Of a DNA stretch of 64,000 nucleotides, positions 20,543 through 32,446 are shown piece after piece. How positions within the stretch are numbered: the first letter of the stretch is position 1; each line of letters opens with the position of its first letter. The notes beneath the pieces were generated by a model. That model did no database searches, was not told the origin of the DNA, and saw only the letters and a list, made by a program, of their open reading frames with translations. The stretch lies in contig OX439004.1 in the NCBI GenBank assembly GCA_949316495.1, positions 32,060,904-32,124,903 of the forward strand, read 5' to 3'. A program made the translations under genes and the position numbers. This DNA is from Amphiduros pacificus. Taxonomy: Eukaryota > Annelida > Polychaeta > Phyllodocida > Hesionidae.

Positions 20543-23500
20543 ATGTCCATTTTGGACGTACTCTTTGGATTTGTGGAGGCTCACTCTACACTAGTGATAT
20601 CTATTATCTTAATAATCACTGCAGTGTATAGTGTTTATAATTCTATTTTTGGTGGACCCAAAGGACCAAACCCTTTCTCTGTCAACCATGTCAGACCTCC
20701 CCAGCCACTGGAGACTGACCAGGCTAAGAGGGATGCAGTTCTTAAGCAAGGTAGGTTTTCTCATCCTATTGTAAGGTGGAGCTACAATATTAGGCAGAAG
20801 TACATTGTGTTGAGCGCATTATGTTGAGTGACACAGGTGAAGGTGTTGCACAGATTTATTTCTGGCACAGAGCCCAGCTGATGCTATCTGATAATAGACT
20901 AAGTTACATTAAATGTACCATGAATTACTTGTAAGGTTAAACATACACATGTACTATCAAGTAGATGTCACCATATTTTTTTAAAATGTCATAAAGGCAA
21001 TTATGTTCTATGTTTAATTAATTCGCCTTTCAGTCATATGTGTCATTCATAGCCAATATTTTGACATCCAATGTTACTTATTTTTGACACAGATAATAGC
21101 GATCTATATTGTGAAAAGCTCGCCCTACAAGCATTGTTAACTTTGATATGGGACATGTGGAGATCTCGATTGCACTTTACTCACATCTATATTTCTAATT
21201 TGGCAAAGGACTATGTTTCGGTTCCGCTTTGTGGATTGTCCACACAGAATTATTCTAATGTAGCATTTATACCCAAAGATACCCAAGCAGATTAATCTCA
21301 TTAATTCAATCCATTCTCCCATTTGCTCTCCATACATTTCAGTAACAGAAAAATTGCTTTTTGTGAAATGGTTTCTTCAAGATGTCAACACCAACGTTAA
21401 ACGAATCCTTACGAATACCATTGAGTGATTATAAAAATAATGCCTATTCTTGGGCATCTTTAATGTAGAAATGGATCATTCTGTGCGAAATACAAGACTC
21501 ACTTTAAAAATTAATACACATTATCATGATTATGGACACGATGAAATAATATAAATAATATAATTATAAATAATATAAATAATATAAATCGCGATACTCA
21601 GAATGTAGTTTGTAAACCTCTTCGTTCATCCTGTTGACATGTCTTTGCTCCATCATTTTCACAGAATTTATGTGATTGTCTATCTTTTTATGGGGAGTAT
21701 AGAACCCATGATATAGATGAAGAACCTATTTATATACAACAGAAGTCCACCCTGCCAATAACGGAATTTGAACTGCCACCTTTTTCACAAGATTTATCAG
21801 GAACTGCGTCATGCGATTTCCAAAGATTACAGCAAATATTCTACAGATGCACAACAGAAGAAGTTAATTTTATACAATAACATTTCTAGAAAAATGTCCT
21901 GCCAGTAAATGTTTCTATATAATAACCGCAAATAAACTGCAACTACTATTCACAGTGCATAAATTTAAGCATTTTTATAGATTTCATATATTACATTTTC
22001 TCCTACCCAGGATTTGCCCAGAAGAAGCTTCCCTCTGAGATAGATGCCATAGTGATAGGCAGTGGCATAGGAGGTCTGAGCGTGGCTAACATCCTCTCCC
22101 GGGTGGGCAAGAGGGTCGTCGTCCTAGAGCAGCATGATCAGGCCGGGGGCAGCTGCCACACATTCGTCGACAAGGGCTTCGAGTTCGACGTAGGTAAGGT
22201 TGATAGAGTTTTATAAGGTTTTACATCACTTTCAACAATGTTTCAGTTATATCACGACGAGACCTATTTGCAACAAATATAATATTGCTCATTGAGTTGT
22301 CATATATATATATATATATCGCTGGTCCTCAATTACTATATCTTATATATATCTTATATATGTACATCTTCCAAAAATAGCATTGCTAAGGGTTCTGTTT
22401 TTGTAGGCATCCATTACATTGGTGCTATGACAAGGCAGTCCTTGGATAAAACCGTAGTAGATTTGCTGTCTGAAGGACAGATACAGTGGCAACATTTAGA
22501 TGATGAACAAGATGTGGTAAGAAATATACTAAATGTGCAAATAAATCAGACAATATTGAAATGGATACAGGTCAGGAACAGCATATGAAGACATACGTTG
22601 CTTTGAATAATATGTCTTGCTTCGCGCTTGAAACGATAATGAAAGGATTTTAAATGATATTGAAGGGATTATCTTTTCTCTACATTTCCATTCCTCATGA
22701 TTTGTGGTCAGTCCTATCGGTTCTGTGTTTGTTGTTTTATTTTATAGCAACAGAGTATGATGTCGTAAATAGAGACATTATATGTTCATGCTATGTTACA
22801 TTAATAGTATACGCTAATAATATTTGAATTCAGTGTTTTATTCTTTACACTTCCAATTACGCATGATCAATTATCATATCAGATCCAAACAAACATATTT
22901 TATTTAGTACACTGAACACCATACAAAGTGTCTTTTTCCAAATAAAAAAATCTATATTCCATGTCCCGATTGTAGTGATATGTCAGTGTATGGCTAACGG
23001 TTACTCTGTGTTTTCATATGTCAGGTGATTCTAGGAAAACCGTCAGAAGGTCGGCGATACCCCCAGATGTCCAATAAGGAAGACTGGATCAAGATGATGA
23101 TTAAGTGGTTCCCTGAAGAGGAGAAAGCCATACGACAATACAGAACACTCATAGATGTGAGGACCACATTGACTTTAGCCTACCTCTCAGAACCGTCCTC
23201 TTATTTATAATATGTATATGATGTCATGGTTGTGTGAACATGGGACATATACTTATACGATTTTTTTATAGCTTCTGCAGCGAGGGGGATTGTCAGAGAG
23301 GTTTTGAATAGCATGCCAAATACCAGCCAATGTGAACCGAGATTACTTCAATAAATTAAATATGTAATGTGCATTTTGTTTGACCTGAATTTTCATTTGC
23401 TCAAGTCTGCTTTGTGAGAGGATTTGAATGATCATATATTTAAGCAATTTGCAGGAAATGTTCACAAACATTATCAATAAAAAGCAATGATAAATATAGC

Positions 23501-26500
23501 TCTGAGGCCGTTGCCTTTTGCTTTTTTCAGATTTAAATCTTTTTCCCCCTCAAAAACTGAACATATTATCGGATAAGAGAGATAATAAAGTGAGACCCGT
23601 ATGTAAATATCAAGCATGAGATATATCTGACACAAATAAAACCAGCTTCTTGATGCAGTTGGACTAATCCTTTAATTTGATTGCTTAAACCGTTTGCTGC
23701 ATCAATATCATTTGCATAAATTAATGTATCTTTTCACTAATTTCCAGGAATACGATAAACTATCTATATGGGGTGTTATACCGAAATTCTTTCCGAGATG
23801 GCTGTCCAGTCTTTTGATCAGATCACGAATAATCCATCTTATAACACCATATTTCAAAATGGCAGAAAGAAGTTTGATGGATGTTGTGGATGAATTGACA
23901 GAGAACAAGGAGTTGAAAGCCGTCTTCATGTATATATTTGGAGTTATAGGTGAGACATCAGATGGACATTTTATCTTTTATATATGTATACTGCACTGTA
24001 CTGTACTGTACTGTACTGAATGATTACTTAAAACTATTAATGAATGAAAGTATTTAGTTTTTATCAATGATATTTTGTTTTTATCAAGCATCCAGTGATT
24101 CTAAACACCAATATTTGCATAAATGCAGGTTGTCTTCCAAAGGATATGAGTTTTGCAATGCATTCTGGTGCTGTTCACCACTATGAAAATGGCAGTTCCT
24201 ATCCGATAGGCGGCAGCAGTGAGTTTGCCTTCAATCTAATTCCTGCCATAGAGAAAGCTGGAGGAAAGGTGTTTGTCAGAGCACACGTATCAAAACTGTT
24301 AGTGCGATATGGCAGAGTTATCGGTATGTTTGATATCATTACTTCAGCATAATTTACTGTGTAAAATTCATAATTGGGTTCATAAACTACTTCTATGTTA
24401 TTGCAAGCTGTACAATAGCCAATAGAATGCATTATTGACTTGACATAGTTTAAAGACCATCCTATATTGCAAATCGATACTCCTTTAATTTCAATGCCCT
24501 ATGTTAAATGTATGTTTTAAGGTGTGAGAGTGTCCAAATCATCCGGAGATGTAGACATCTATGCACCAATGGTTATCTCTGATGCTGGTGTCATTAATAC
24601 ATATCAGAAGATGCTACCAGAGATGTTGGTTGAGAACACTAGTGAGCTATTATCTTCTCATATAGGCCCAATTTTGACATCAGTCATCTTGCAATATATC
24701 CCTGTCCACTCTTTGTTCTGACTTAATAATATGGGCCAAAGAAATATTCCTGTGATCGTTTGAAGCACTGGAGAAGTAAAACTTACTTAAAGGTCATGAC
24801 CAGTAGCTTTAATGTTATTAAACAATCTTCTTTTCACTGAAACTACAGAATTCATATATTGCAATTGATGATTTTCTCACGTGTTTTGGAAACATTCTAT
24901 TTCAGAGTTGTATAAGATGATAGGTCCTAAACTCAAGTCAGGAGTGGCATGCATGTCTTTATTTGTCGGATTGAAGGGGACCAAAGAGGAGCTAGACCTC
25001 AAGGCTCAGAACACATGGGCGTTTCCAAGGTAAGTGATCTAGAATCGCATGTTATTAATTAAATTGCTACTTTTTAAATTAATATTTGTCAAACCTCTTT
25101 AATCAAATTTCTACTTTATATGTGACTCTTTGTTAAATATATTTTATTACAGAAGAAAATGGTCTTTCATTTTTAAACTATTTAAAAAAAATTAAATGAT
25201 TAATGAAAGGTTGAAATTCCTTTGTGCCACAGATTATTCGACGCTTGATGACCTACATATCTATGGTTTAAGGTTTTAATATACGGTTTAAACATATTTT
25301 ATTTGCCACAAGTATGAAATAAGACTATTGTCTTATATCAACACGCACCAATCTTGTTAAAAGTAGACTAAAATAAAATACTGCGGTAGAAAAATTTAAT
25401 CTCTTTTATTGTACAATGAGTTTGAAACTTCACCAAGCTGCCCGGTTCTAGATTTGGCCATCCTTTGATAAGAAAGCGTATTCCTGGAATCAGAGACAGC
25501 AATAAAACACGCATAGAAAAACATCTGCTATCACAATCATATATATAGTATAGTATGACAGCTAATATAAACACACTTTGTAATGAATAGACATAAAACT
25601 CAGGTGGGCGATATTGAGCCAGTGAAGGGCTTCTCAACACGTTCATGACAATAGTCATTATCATTATATCTGACACCTCGATTTGAAAAACCTTTGTTCA
25701 TTTGATATTCATGTCAATCAAACAAACTGAAATGTAGCCACTCTGAACATGTAAATTGCCTGAATAGTCGATATATGCGTTTAGCAAGGGAATTGTTATT
25801 TCTTCAGTACTGACATGCAAGGGGACGCAGAGAAGTATTGGAATCTTGCAGGTAATGAGGTAGCAGACGTCCCTAGTCCCATGCTATTTATATCATTCCC
25901 GTCTTCCAAAGATCCAACATATAATGACAGATATCCAGGTTAGTGAGAACCAGACTGACATCAATACTTTATATTTGTTAATATATTATGAACAAAACCC
26001 TTAAAAAATTCACCCTGTGCTTAGCCTTTGTTGCGTTAAATAAATGGTGTACTTAAAATGTGTTAATTTCATAAATACTTTGCAAGGCAAAAACAACCAT
26101 AAAAATTCGATTTTATTGCAAAGGTACATCTGAAATAACAATGATAAATTGCCAAAATGGGATTGATAAGGATGAAGTAATAAACAATCACATTTTGTCC
26201 TGACAGGTCGCTCAACTCTTCTGTCTCATACACTTGTGAGATGGGAATGGTTTTCCCAGTGGGAGGATGAACGAGTTAAGAAAAGAGGAAATGATTATGA
26301 AGAGTTCAAGGAGGCTATAGCCCAGAGAATGTGGCAACAAATTACATCTATATACCCACAGCTTAAGGATAAGGTAAACATTAAGTAATACGTGCATGGT
26401 ATTTACTGAAAAGATTCTATGTGTAAGAAATAGCTCACCAATGCTATTATTTATAATCTGAGAGCAATTGTTTCATTGTTGCTCTCCGGTATAATAAACA

Positions 26501-27577
26501 AATCTATATATTAAAAAAGGACAACGTTAAATATTTGTTTTAAAAGGGGATAATAATAATAATCAGGAAGTGAAGAAGATACGTTAAAGATTCGTCCATT
26601 TCAGATAGAGTATTGGGATGTTGGGACACCAGTTTCCACAAATTATTATATCAATGCCCCTCATGGAGAAATATATGGATTAGACCATGGAATAAGCCGG
26701 ATCGCCAATCCTATGGTGGCCTCAGAGCTGAGACCTGATACCGAGATACCGGGACTCTGGCTTACAGGTAATTAGCTGGTAGAGTAGCTTCTGTAATATT
26801 GTTATATTGCTGTGACAAAAAAGAGCAAATTGCTTTGACATTTATGACAGTGCTTTTTGTATACACATTTGCTTATTTAAGATAATAACATTTTATGTAG
26901 ATATTTTAAAGCTGGTGTAGTAGTTTCTGTGATATTGTTATATTACTGTGACAAAAAAGAGCAAATTGTTTTGACATTTATGACAGTACCTTATTTAAGA
27001 TAAGAACATTTTGTGTAGATATTTTAAATTATTTCAGATCCATACATCTGTCTATGCTCAATGTACTTGATTAAGGAAACAAACCATTCATAAATTGCAC
27101 ATAAATGATTTATTTGCTCCCCCGAGAAATTAAGAAATTAAGCTTCCTAGACCTACATATACTCATACAATACATATCATTACTCACAAACAAATAAACT
27201 ATACACAAATATATATATACAATACATATTATCGATGTATAAATTATGCAGATTGCTGATTAATCGACTGCTGAATAACCAATTGACTTGATTAAGTATG
27301 ACCATGCACCGCATCTCCTAAACTTTAGGGGGACTTAAAACATTACACATATTTTACTTCAAACCTCATTATTTCCAAAGAAATGAATTTCAGGTAAATA
27401 TAAATCGTACCAATCAATGACGTCATCATATGTTGTGTACTTGCAGGACAGGATGTGATGAGTTGTGGCTTTGTTGGGGGACTCATGGGAGGAGTTCTAT
27501 GTGCTTCCAAGATACTCAATAGGAATCTTTTTGATGATTTGGAGAAGATTCGTGCAGAAATGAAGAAAGATGCATAA
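20543..27577 (+). CDS. RETSAT: All-trans-retinol 13,14-reductase (retinol saturase), 12 exons
   Basis: Flavoenzyme that reduces the 13,14 double bond of all-trans-retinol, associated with the ER membrane. Exons: 20543-20750, 22011-22193, 22407-22516, 23025-23156, 23748-23949, 24129-24323, 24522-24641, 24906-25029, 25808-25938, 26207-26373, 26605-26767, 27447-27577. All borders are GT-AG, phases agree throughout, and the sum is 1866 nt (621 aa, close to vertebrate RetSat at about 610). Residues ~16-35 form a hydrophobic anchor. A Rossmann FAD motif GSGIGG lies at 86-91 and the ribose-binding E109 is in VVVLEQHDQAGG. Family blocks include GIHYIG, YPIGGSSEFAF and the C-terminal GQDVMSCGFVGGLMGG. 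The start is the only ATG giving the anchor. Exon 4 to 5 is the least certain junction. Introns hold a SINE piece, a (CTGTA)n run and a tandem duplication. Confidence 0.95.
22226..22306 (-). repeat. SINE family fragment in RetSat intron 2
   Basis: Matches the SINE body (CACTTTCAAC-ATGTTTCAG, ACGAGACCTA, GAGTTGTCAT) in minus orientation and runs into a short TA run. It is diverged. Confidence 0.6.
23990..24018. repeat. (CTGTA)n pentanucleotide microsatellite
   Basis: About five units of a CTGTA pentanucleotide in RetSat intron 5. Confidence 0.85.
26775..27028. repeat. Two-copy tandem duplication in the last RetSat intron
   Basis: Units 26775-26910 and 26911-27028 share GCTGGT-TAGTAG, GTGACAAAAAAGAGCAAATT and TTTATGACAGT. 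The second lacks about 20 bp. Similarity is high. Confidence 0.8.
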
Positions 27578-27671
27578 ATATTTATAGTCATATCAGACAT
27601 GCTTTAAAATTGGATTTTATTGTTTACAATCACACTGACGTATTTTATTGTTTGCAATCACGGTGACACGG

Positions 27672-28110
27672 ATTTATATATATATATTACATTTTATGAA
27701 AGTGTGCCAAATATATGCACATTAACAAATTAAAATGAATAAACACACAGCTCGTGCATAGGGTTAATAATAATAATTGTAATACAAAGCCAACAAAGGA
27801 TTTCCTATTAGTTCCTCAATTTCAAAATCCAACATCAGAATTACCAAAAAATGTAGATCACTGATTTTAAAGAAATAAGTGTTCAAATTTAGCTATTATA
27901 TAGCTGGACGGTTTGAGATGTATTAAATTGTTAAAGGTGCTATTGGAAATACATTGAGTTTATATTAACATTCACCCAATTGTTCATTTTGTTCTTGATC
28001 ATAATGTTATTATTTTATTACAATTCATACCAGTATTAATAAGATTACGGAATATAGATGCACCTTTCTGTCAATGGTTAAGTTAGAGTTCAGGATCACA
28101 TGACTTGTAT
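27672..28110 (+). repeat. Dispersed repeat, ~440 bp, plus copy, just after RetSat
   Basis: Inverted match to 42098-42538. Both copies start next to a TA run and share AATATATGCA, GTTCCTCAATTT-like, GACGGTTTGAGAT and GGTTAAGTTAGAGTT blocks. An AATAAA at 27738-27743 inside this copy lies 161 nt after the RetSat stop and may serve as its poly(A) signal. The family is unknown and it has no coding capacity. Confidence 0.65.
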
Positions 28111-28940
28111 TCATTTGCATAACGTGCTTCGTCATTACACGATTTTAAGCCATTTTTCGACCAACTTACAGGCAACTTTTTTAGTTTTAGTGTTTTCACA
28201 GCTTGGCTTCAGATATCATAACTAATTTTGAAAGTAACAAAACAGGTGCGAATGTTCAAGCCGATGTGCCCTATTCACCTTTTTTATTTACACGCCGGTT
28301 CCGAGGAAACCAAAGACTTTCCTCTCAATATTTGACATTTTCTCTGAAGGGAATAACAAGTCATGGTTTTCCGAATAGCAGGTAGATACATATAATATTA
28401 TTTCATCTTTTTATTCTATTAGACAGCTTCTTAAACTAGCTCCATTTTTAAGATGAAAAAACTCTTTTTTACACATATATCCACTTTGTTTTCTACATGT
28501 ACATATTCCCATCAACCAATATTCCAATATCCTAAATGTTGATATTTTTCACAAATCAAATACATTTCTGCTATATTTTTTTATAATTATTATAAACATT
28601 CCTCTTTTTTTCTTAATTTGTGCAGAAAATGGACTCCCTCCAAAAAAAAAGATAAAATTAATATATTAATCTGCAAAAATGATATAAAGTTAAGTTGTGT
28701 ACTAATGTTATTTTTATTCTGATTTAGCTTAATAAATGATTATTTTAATATTGATATAAAGGTTTAAAGGTTTGATTCTTGAGTAAAGTAAGAGAAATTA
28801 CACAACCTTCAAAAATTACTCTTCTATTTCTGTCAATAGGGGGCACTCATTACACACATAGATATCCGTTTAATAAGCGAAAGTAGAGGAACCATGAAAT
28901 AAACGCTGATTGCAGACAATATCTGCTCCCAGCGCTTGAT
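28111..28940. other. Non-coding, nothing firm
   Basis: AT-rich intergenic sequence. A CAATAGGGGGCACTCA patch near 28842 resembles the stronger motif at 59143. No gene was recognised. Confidence 0.4.
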
Positions 28941-28944
28941 AGTA

Positions 28945-29030
28945 ACTGGTCGGTATTTGAGCTGGGAATTTCTGGGTCTCAAGCCCAAAACTCTACCAAA
29001 TTGAGTTATTTATGCAATACCTTTTCTTTC
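28945..29030 (-). repeat. tRNA-like fragment (pseudo-tRNA or SINE head)
   Basis: On the minus strand it reads ACTCAATTTGGTAGAG (box A and D-arm-like), TGGG-CTTGAGA-CCCA (anticodon stem-loop-like) and a degraded GCTCAAATACC (box B-like). The T arm is too degraded for a functional tRNA. Confidence 0.4.
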
Positions 29031-29160
29031 AAATTGAAACACTAAATTTCCAAATAATACCCGATTTTTACTGTTATTTTATTATATTGAATACTGGTAG
29101 GGCTTATATGTAGAACCAATGGGCATCATAGAGTCAGATCTCAAGGTGAATTACACACCA

Positions 29161-29340
29161 CCATGGCCAAGGACTGTAGCACAGTTGGTCCTAGCGTGTG
29201 CTTATTAGCACCAGATGATCTGAAGGTCAAGAGTTCGATTCCTTGCTGGCTGTTAATATTTCAGATGACCTGATATCGGTACCATGGCTGTGTTTGACAA
29301 GAGATTCATTTGTTACGTGTCAATTTGTTTTTTTATGCTA
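29161..29340 (+). repeat. tRNA-derived SINE
   Basis: The head has box A-like TAGCACAGTTGGTCCTAGCG and box B-like AAGAGTTCGATTCC, spaced as in tRNA genes. A non-tRNA body follows. The 3' end near 29340 is approximate. Confidence 0.6.
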
Positions 29341-29429
29341 TATGTGTTCACTATCACATTACGTTGTGATCACTCACCACAAAAACTGTGAACGCTGAAG
29401 TAATCATATATGTCAAACAATGACAATGT

Positions 29430-29650
29430 AGTATTCAATTACTACCGCTGCAGTCATTGCCCTGCTTTTGATCTCATTTACTGACTAATCAGTACTTATG
29501 CCAGTGCAAAACAAATCAATTTATATTATTTCACCAATGAGTTCACAGCCAGATTTTTCTGAATACTGATGACTTGCGCTCAATTCTGTGCACATTTTTA
29601 CTTTGGTGACAGGGACTGATATGGTAGAGAAGTCCTGCTATGGAAGGTAT
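29430..29650 (+). repeat. Dispersed repeat copy C
   Basis: Close match to 11985-12320 (GTAGTATTCAAT-ACTACC, CTGCAGTCATTGCCCTG, TTTTTCTGAA-ACTGATGACTTG, GGTAGAGAAG-CCTGCTA) with an internal deletion of about 110 bp. Confidence 0.7.
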
Positions 29651-31300
29651 GGTAAGTGCTGCCCTCTGTAAACAGTCCAGTTTTCTTTCCCTCACTGTGA
29701 CCAAGATACAGTAAACACAACTAATTCATTTCCCTGGAGATCTTAAAACGTTTGCTGAATACTTCAGTGCTAAATTCAACTGGCCCAAGCCAATTTTCAC
29801 CGAGAAATGTGCCTTTCCCAACACACGGCTGTCTGACTCTTAGGCACTAAGTTGGACAAGATCAGATAAATGAAACAGTATATCGCAAATAACATAATTA
29901 GTGAGTAATCGGGTAGACTAGATTGAGGGCTGCAGTTACTACTGGTATATCGCAATTCTTTTGCTGACCTTCTTATCAAACATTCATATTTCAGATGGAA
30001 ACATATTGTATTTTTACATTCATGTTGAATTGTACCAAGGCTCATGCTTTTCTGTAAGAAAATGACAAATATATTGCAATGTGCTTAGTGTGTACAGGCT
30101 GAGTACTGAATGTTCAGATGACCAAGATATGTTTATTGGGCTCTACCTATCCCCTTCTATACTTAAGGGCACACCATATGCAACTTGAATGCTGAGCTTT
30201 ATTTAATGGATATTTGTGAATGCCAGCCAGATAGTTTACAAACTGGTTATGAATGACTAAGTTAATAATATAATTTGAACAAATATTTCATTTAAAACAA
30301 ATGGAATAATTAAAAAAAAGTGAAATTGCATTTGGCTTGAACAATCAGTTTGTGTCAAATCGTGTTCCTCTGTGTAAATTATCAGGAACTTCATCCATGT
30401 TGCCGGCCAGGCCATTTTGAAATGTACCTCGCATTCAGCCAGAAATGTGTGCATACTGGCTCTTTTTGTATATCATATAGTCCACACTTTCCCCCTCTCC
30501 TTAAATCTGTAGCACTAAATGATTAAAAGAAGAAATCTTCAAAAGAATCTAACCTGTTGCCAAGGTAACAGGTCCATGGAATGAGCTGCAGTGGTGATTA
30601 TTGAGCACTCCAGCCCCTTGTCTGACACTGGCTCACAGCATAGAGAAAGTATTGTATCTCAATTATCAGATACACAACCATAAACATTTTATGATATAAA
30701 TTTTCATTGCCAGTTTTTGCATTTTTTCAAATTTAACTTAAACCTATTTTCTTGATATATTTGTGTTCTTGTCAGTATTCATCTTCCAGAATTACGATTA
30801 TTTCTAATCATGAATGACGAAAATACGATGCCAAAACATCAAAGGCACCCCTAAAAATAACAGCTCTGCATTTAAATTATTAACATGTTTGTGCAGGGAA
30901 CAGCAAGGTTCAATAAATAAAGAAACTAAAGTATATTCTCGTGAAAAAGAAAATCTGCATCATTGCTGTAAGGACATGCAGGAAGAAAAACAAATGAAGA
31001 GAAAATTTGTAACGCAAGGAAATCTCAGAATTTTTTTTTTATATAAACTGCGGAAATACAATAACTGTTTAAAAAAGAATCTTAAATGGACATTTACATT
31101 TCAAATAGGATACTCCTTTCCTAAAACATGAACACAGCAAGATGGCATGTGAGTTTAAACTTTTTTATTTTGACAAATTGACAAATCAAGAAGGGGAATA
31201 TACAATACTCAAGTCAAGACTATCTATCAGGTAATGAAAACGATTAAAGCTATGAAAAAGATGCAGCAAAGAGAAGCAGCAAAGAAATAAAATAATGTGA
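29651..31300. other. Non-coding, nothing recognised
   Basis: Only short chance ORFs. No exon, RNA gene or repeat was identified. Confidence 0.4.
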
Positions 31301-31480
31301 ACTGGACCCACCTGGCTACTAACAGAATTTTATCAAAACATATAAACAAATCAATCACACAAGAAATCATGTACGATTCCCTAAAATTGGCAATAATCAA
31401 ACCTGTAATAAAAAAAACCGTGGCCTTGAACTGATTAAAAAGATTTACAGACTAATATACACCTTGGCTTATCAGTCTGG
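31300..31480 (+). pseudogene. L2-like LINE reverse transcriptase fragment
   Basis: Conceptual reading gives YDSLKLAIIKPVIKK, which matches PDSLKLAIIRPLIKK of the LINE at 47.2 kb. It is short and interrupted by stops, so it is an old remnant. Confidence 0.6.
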
Positions 31481-32171
31481 GCTGATTAAAGCGGTAGCTA
31501 TGCAATTTGAAGGTCATCTACAATTAAATGGCATCAGAAGTATTTTCGCAAAATGATATATTAATGCCCCTTCACATTAAAAACTGCAAATCTGTATATA
31601 TCTTCATTTTTATTATTAGTTGATAGAGATCAGAAATTGTAGTTTGGTTTGGAGTTAGCATACAAAATAGCAAACATATTTCTGTATTGTAATATCCGCT
31701 TAAACGCTATGAATTTATGACCTACAGCATACCATGTTAATTCTAATCTAAATATTTCCCATAATTCAGGTCTATTTTATTTGAGAGTATGCAATGTGGC
31801 GAACGTAGCATATATTCTTAATACCTTGTGAAGCAAATGTGATAAGACAGCTGCAAGAGATGCAATATAATCTGTGTACATCTGTGTACAAAGATTACAA
31901 TCCTGATAACAATGTTATGAATAGTATACATGTGTTTATATAAATATAGATGAGCTATTCCGATATGCCCAGTGTCTATCTGACATAAAGGTGAGTATTT
32001 GGCAATTCGCTGAAAATATTCACGACGTACATGTAAAGTAGTGCCTTTCTGTACAGCATTTAAAAGCTTTATGTAAGAAACAATTTACCACATATATACA
32101 TTTGTATTATTCAATTCACACGTAATAATAAATGCATCATATAATTATTATTTGATAATGTAAATATTAAA

Positions 32172-32174
<3 letters not shown>
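31481..32174. other. Upstream region of the GH16 gene, nothing recognised
   Basis: AT-rich and non-coding. It is followed by large TA arrays that reach close to the GH16 start codon. Confidence 0.4.
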
Positions 32175-32407
<233 letters not shown>

Positions 32408-32446
32408 ATATTATATGTATAAATATTGTTTCAAAGACGCAGAAAT

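Noticed and set aside
25368-25676. 102-codon frame antisense within a RetSat intron
   Set aside because: No domain; lies wholly in an intron and is probably chance or old repeat sequence.
28945-29030. Functional tRNA gene
   Set aside because: T arm and acceptor stem are too degraded; more likely a pseudo-tRNA or SINE head.
30814-31131. 105-codon lysine/asparagine-rich frame
   Set aside because: Composition follows the A-rich sequence; no domain or homologue recognised.
32418-32424. TATAAAT as a TATA box for the GH16 gene
   Set aside because: It lies only 23 bp before the start codon, too close for a normal transcription start upstream of the ATG, and is expected by chance next to TA arrays.
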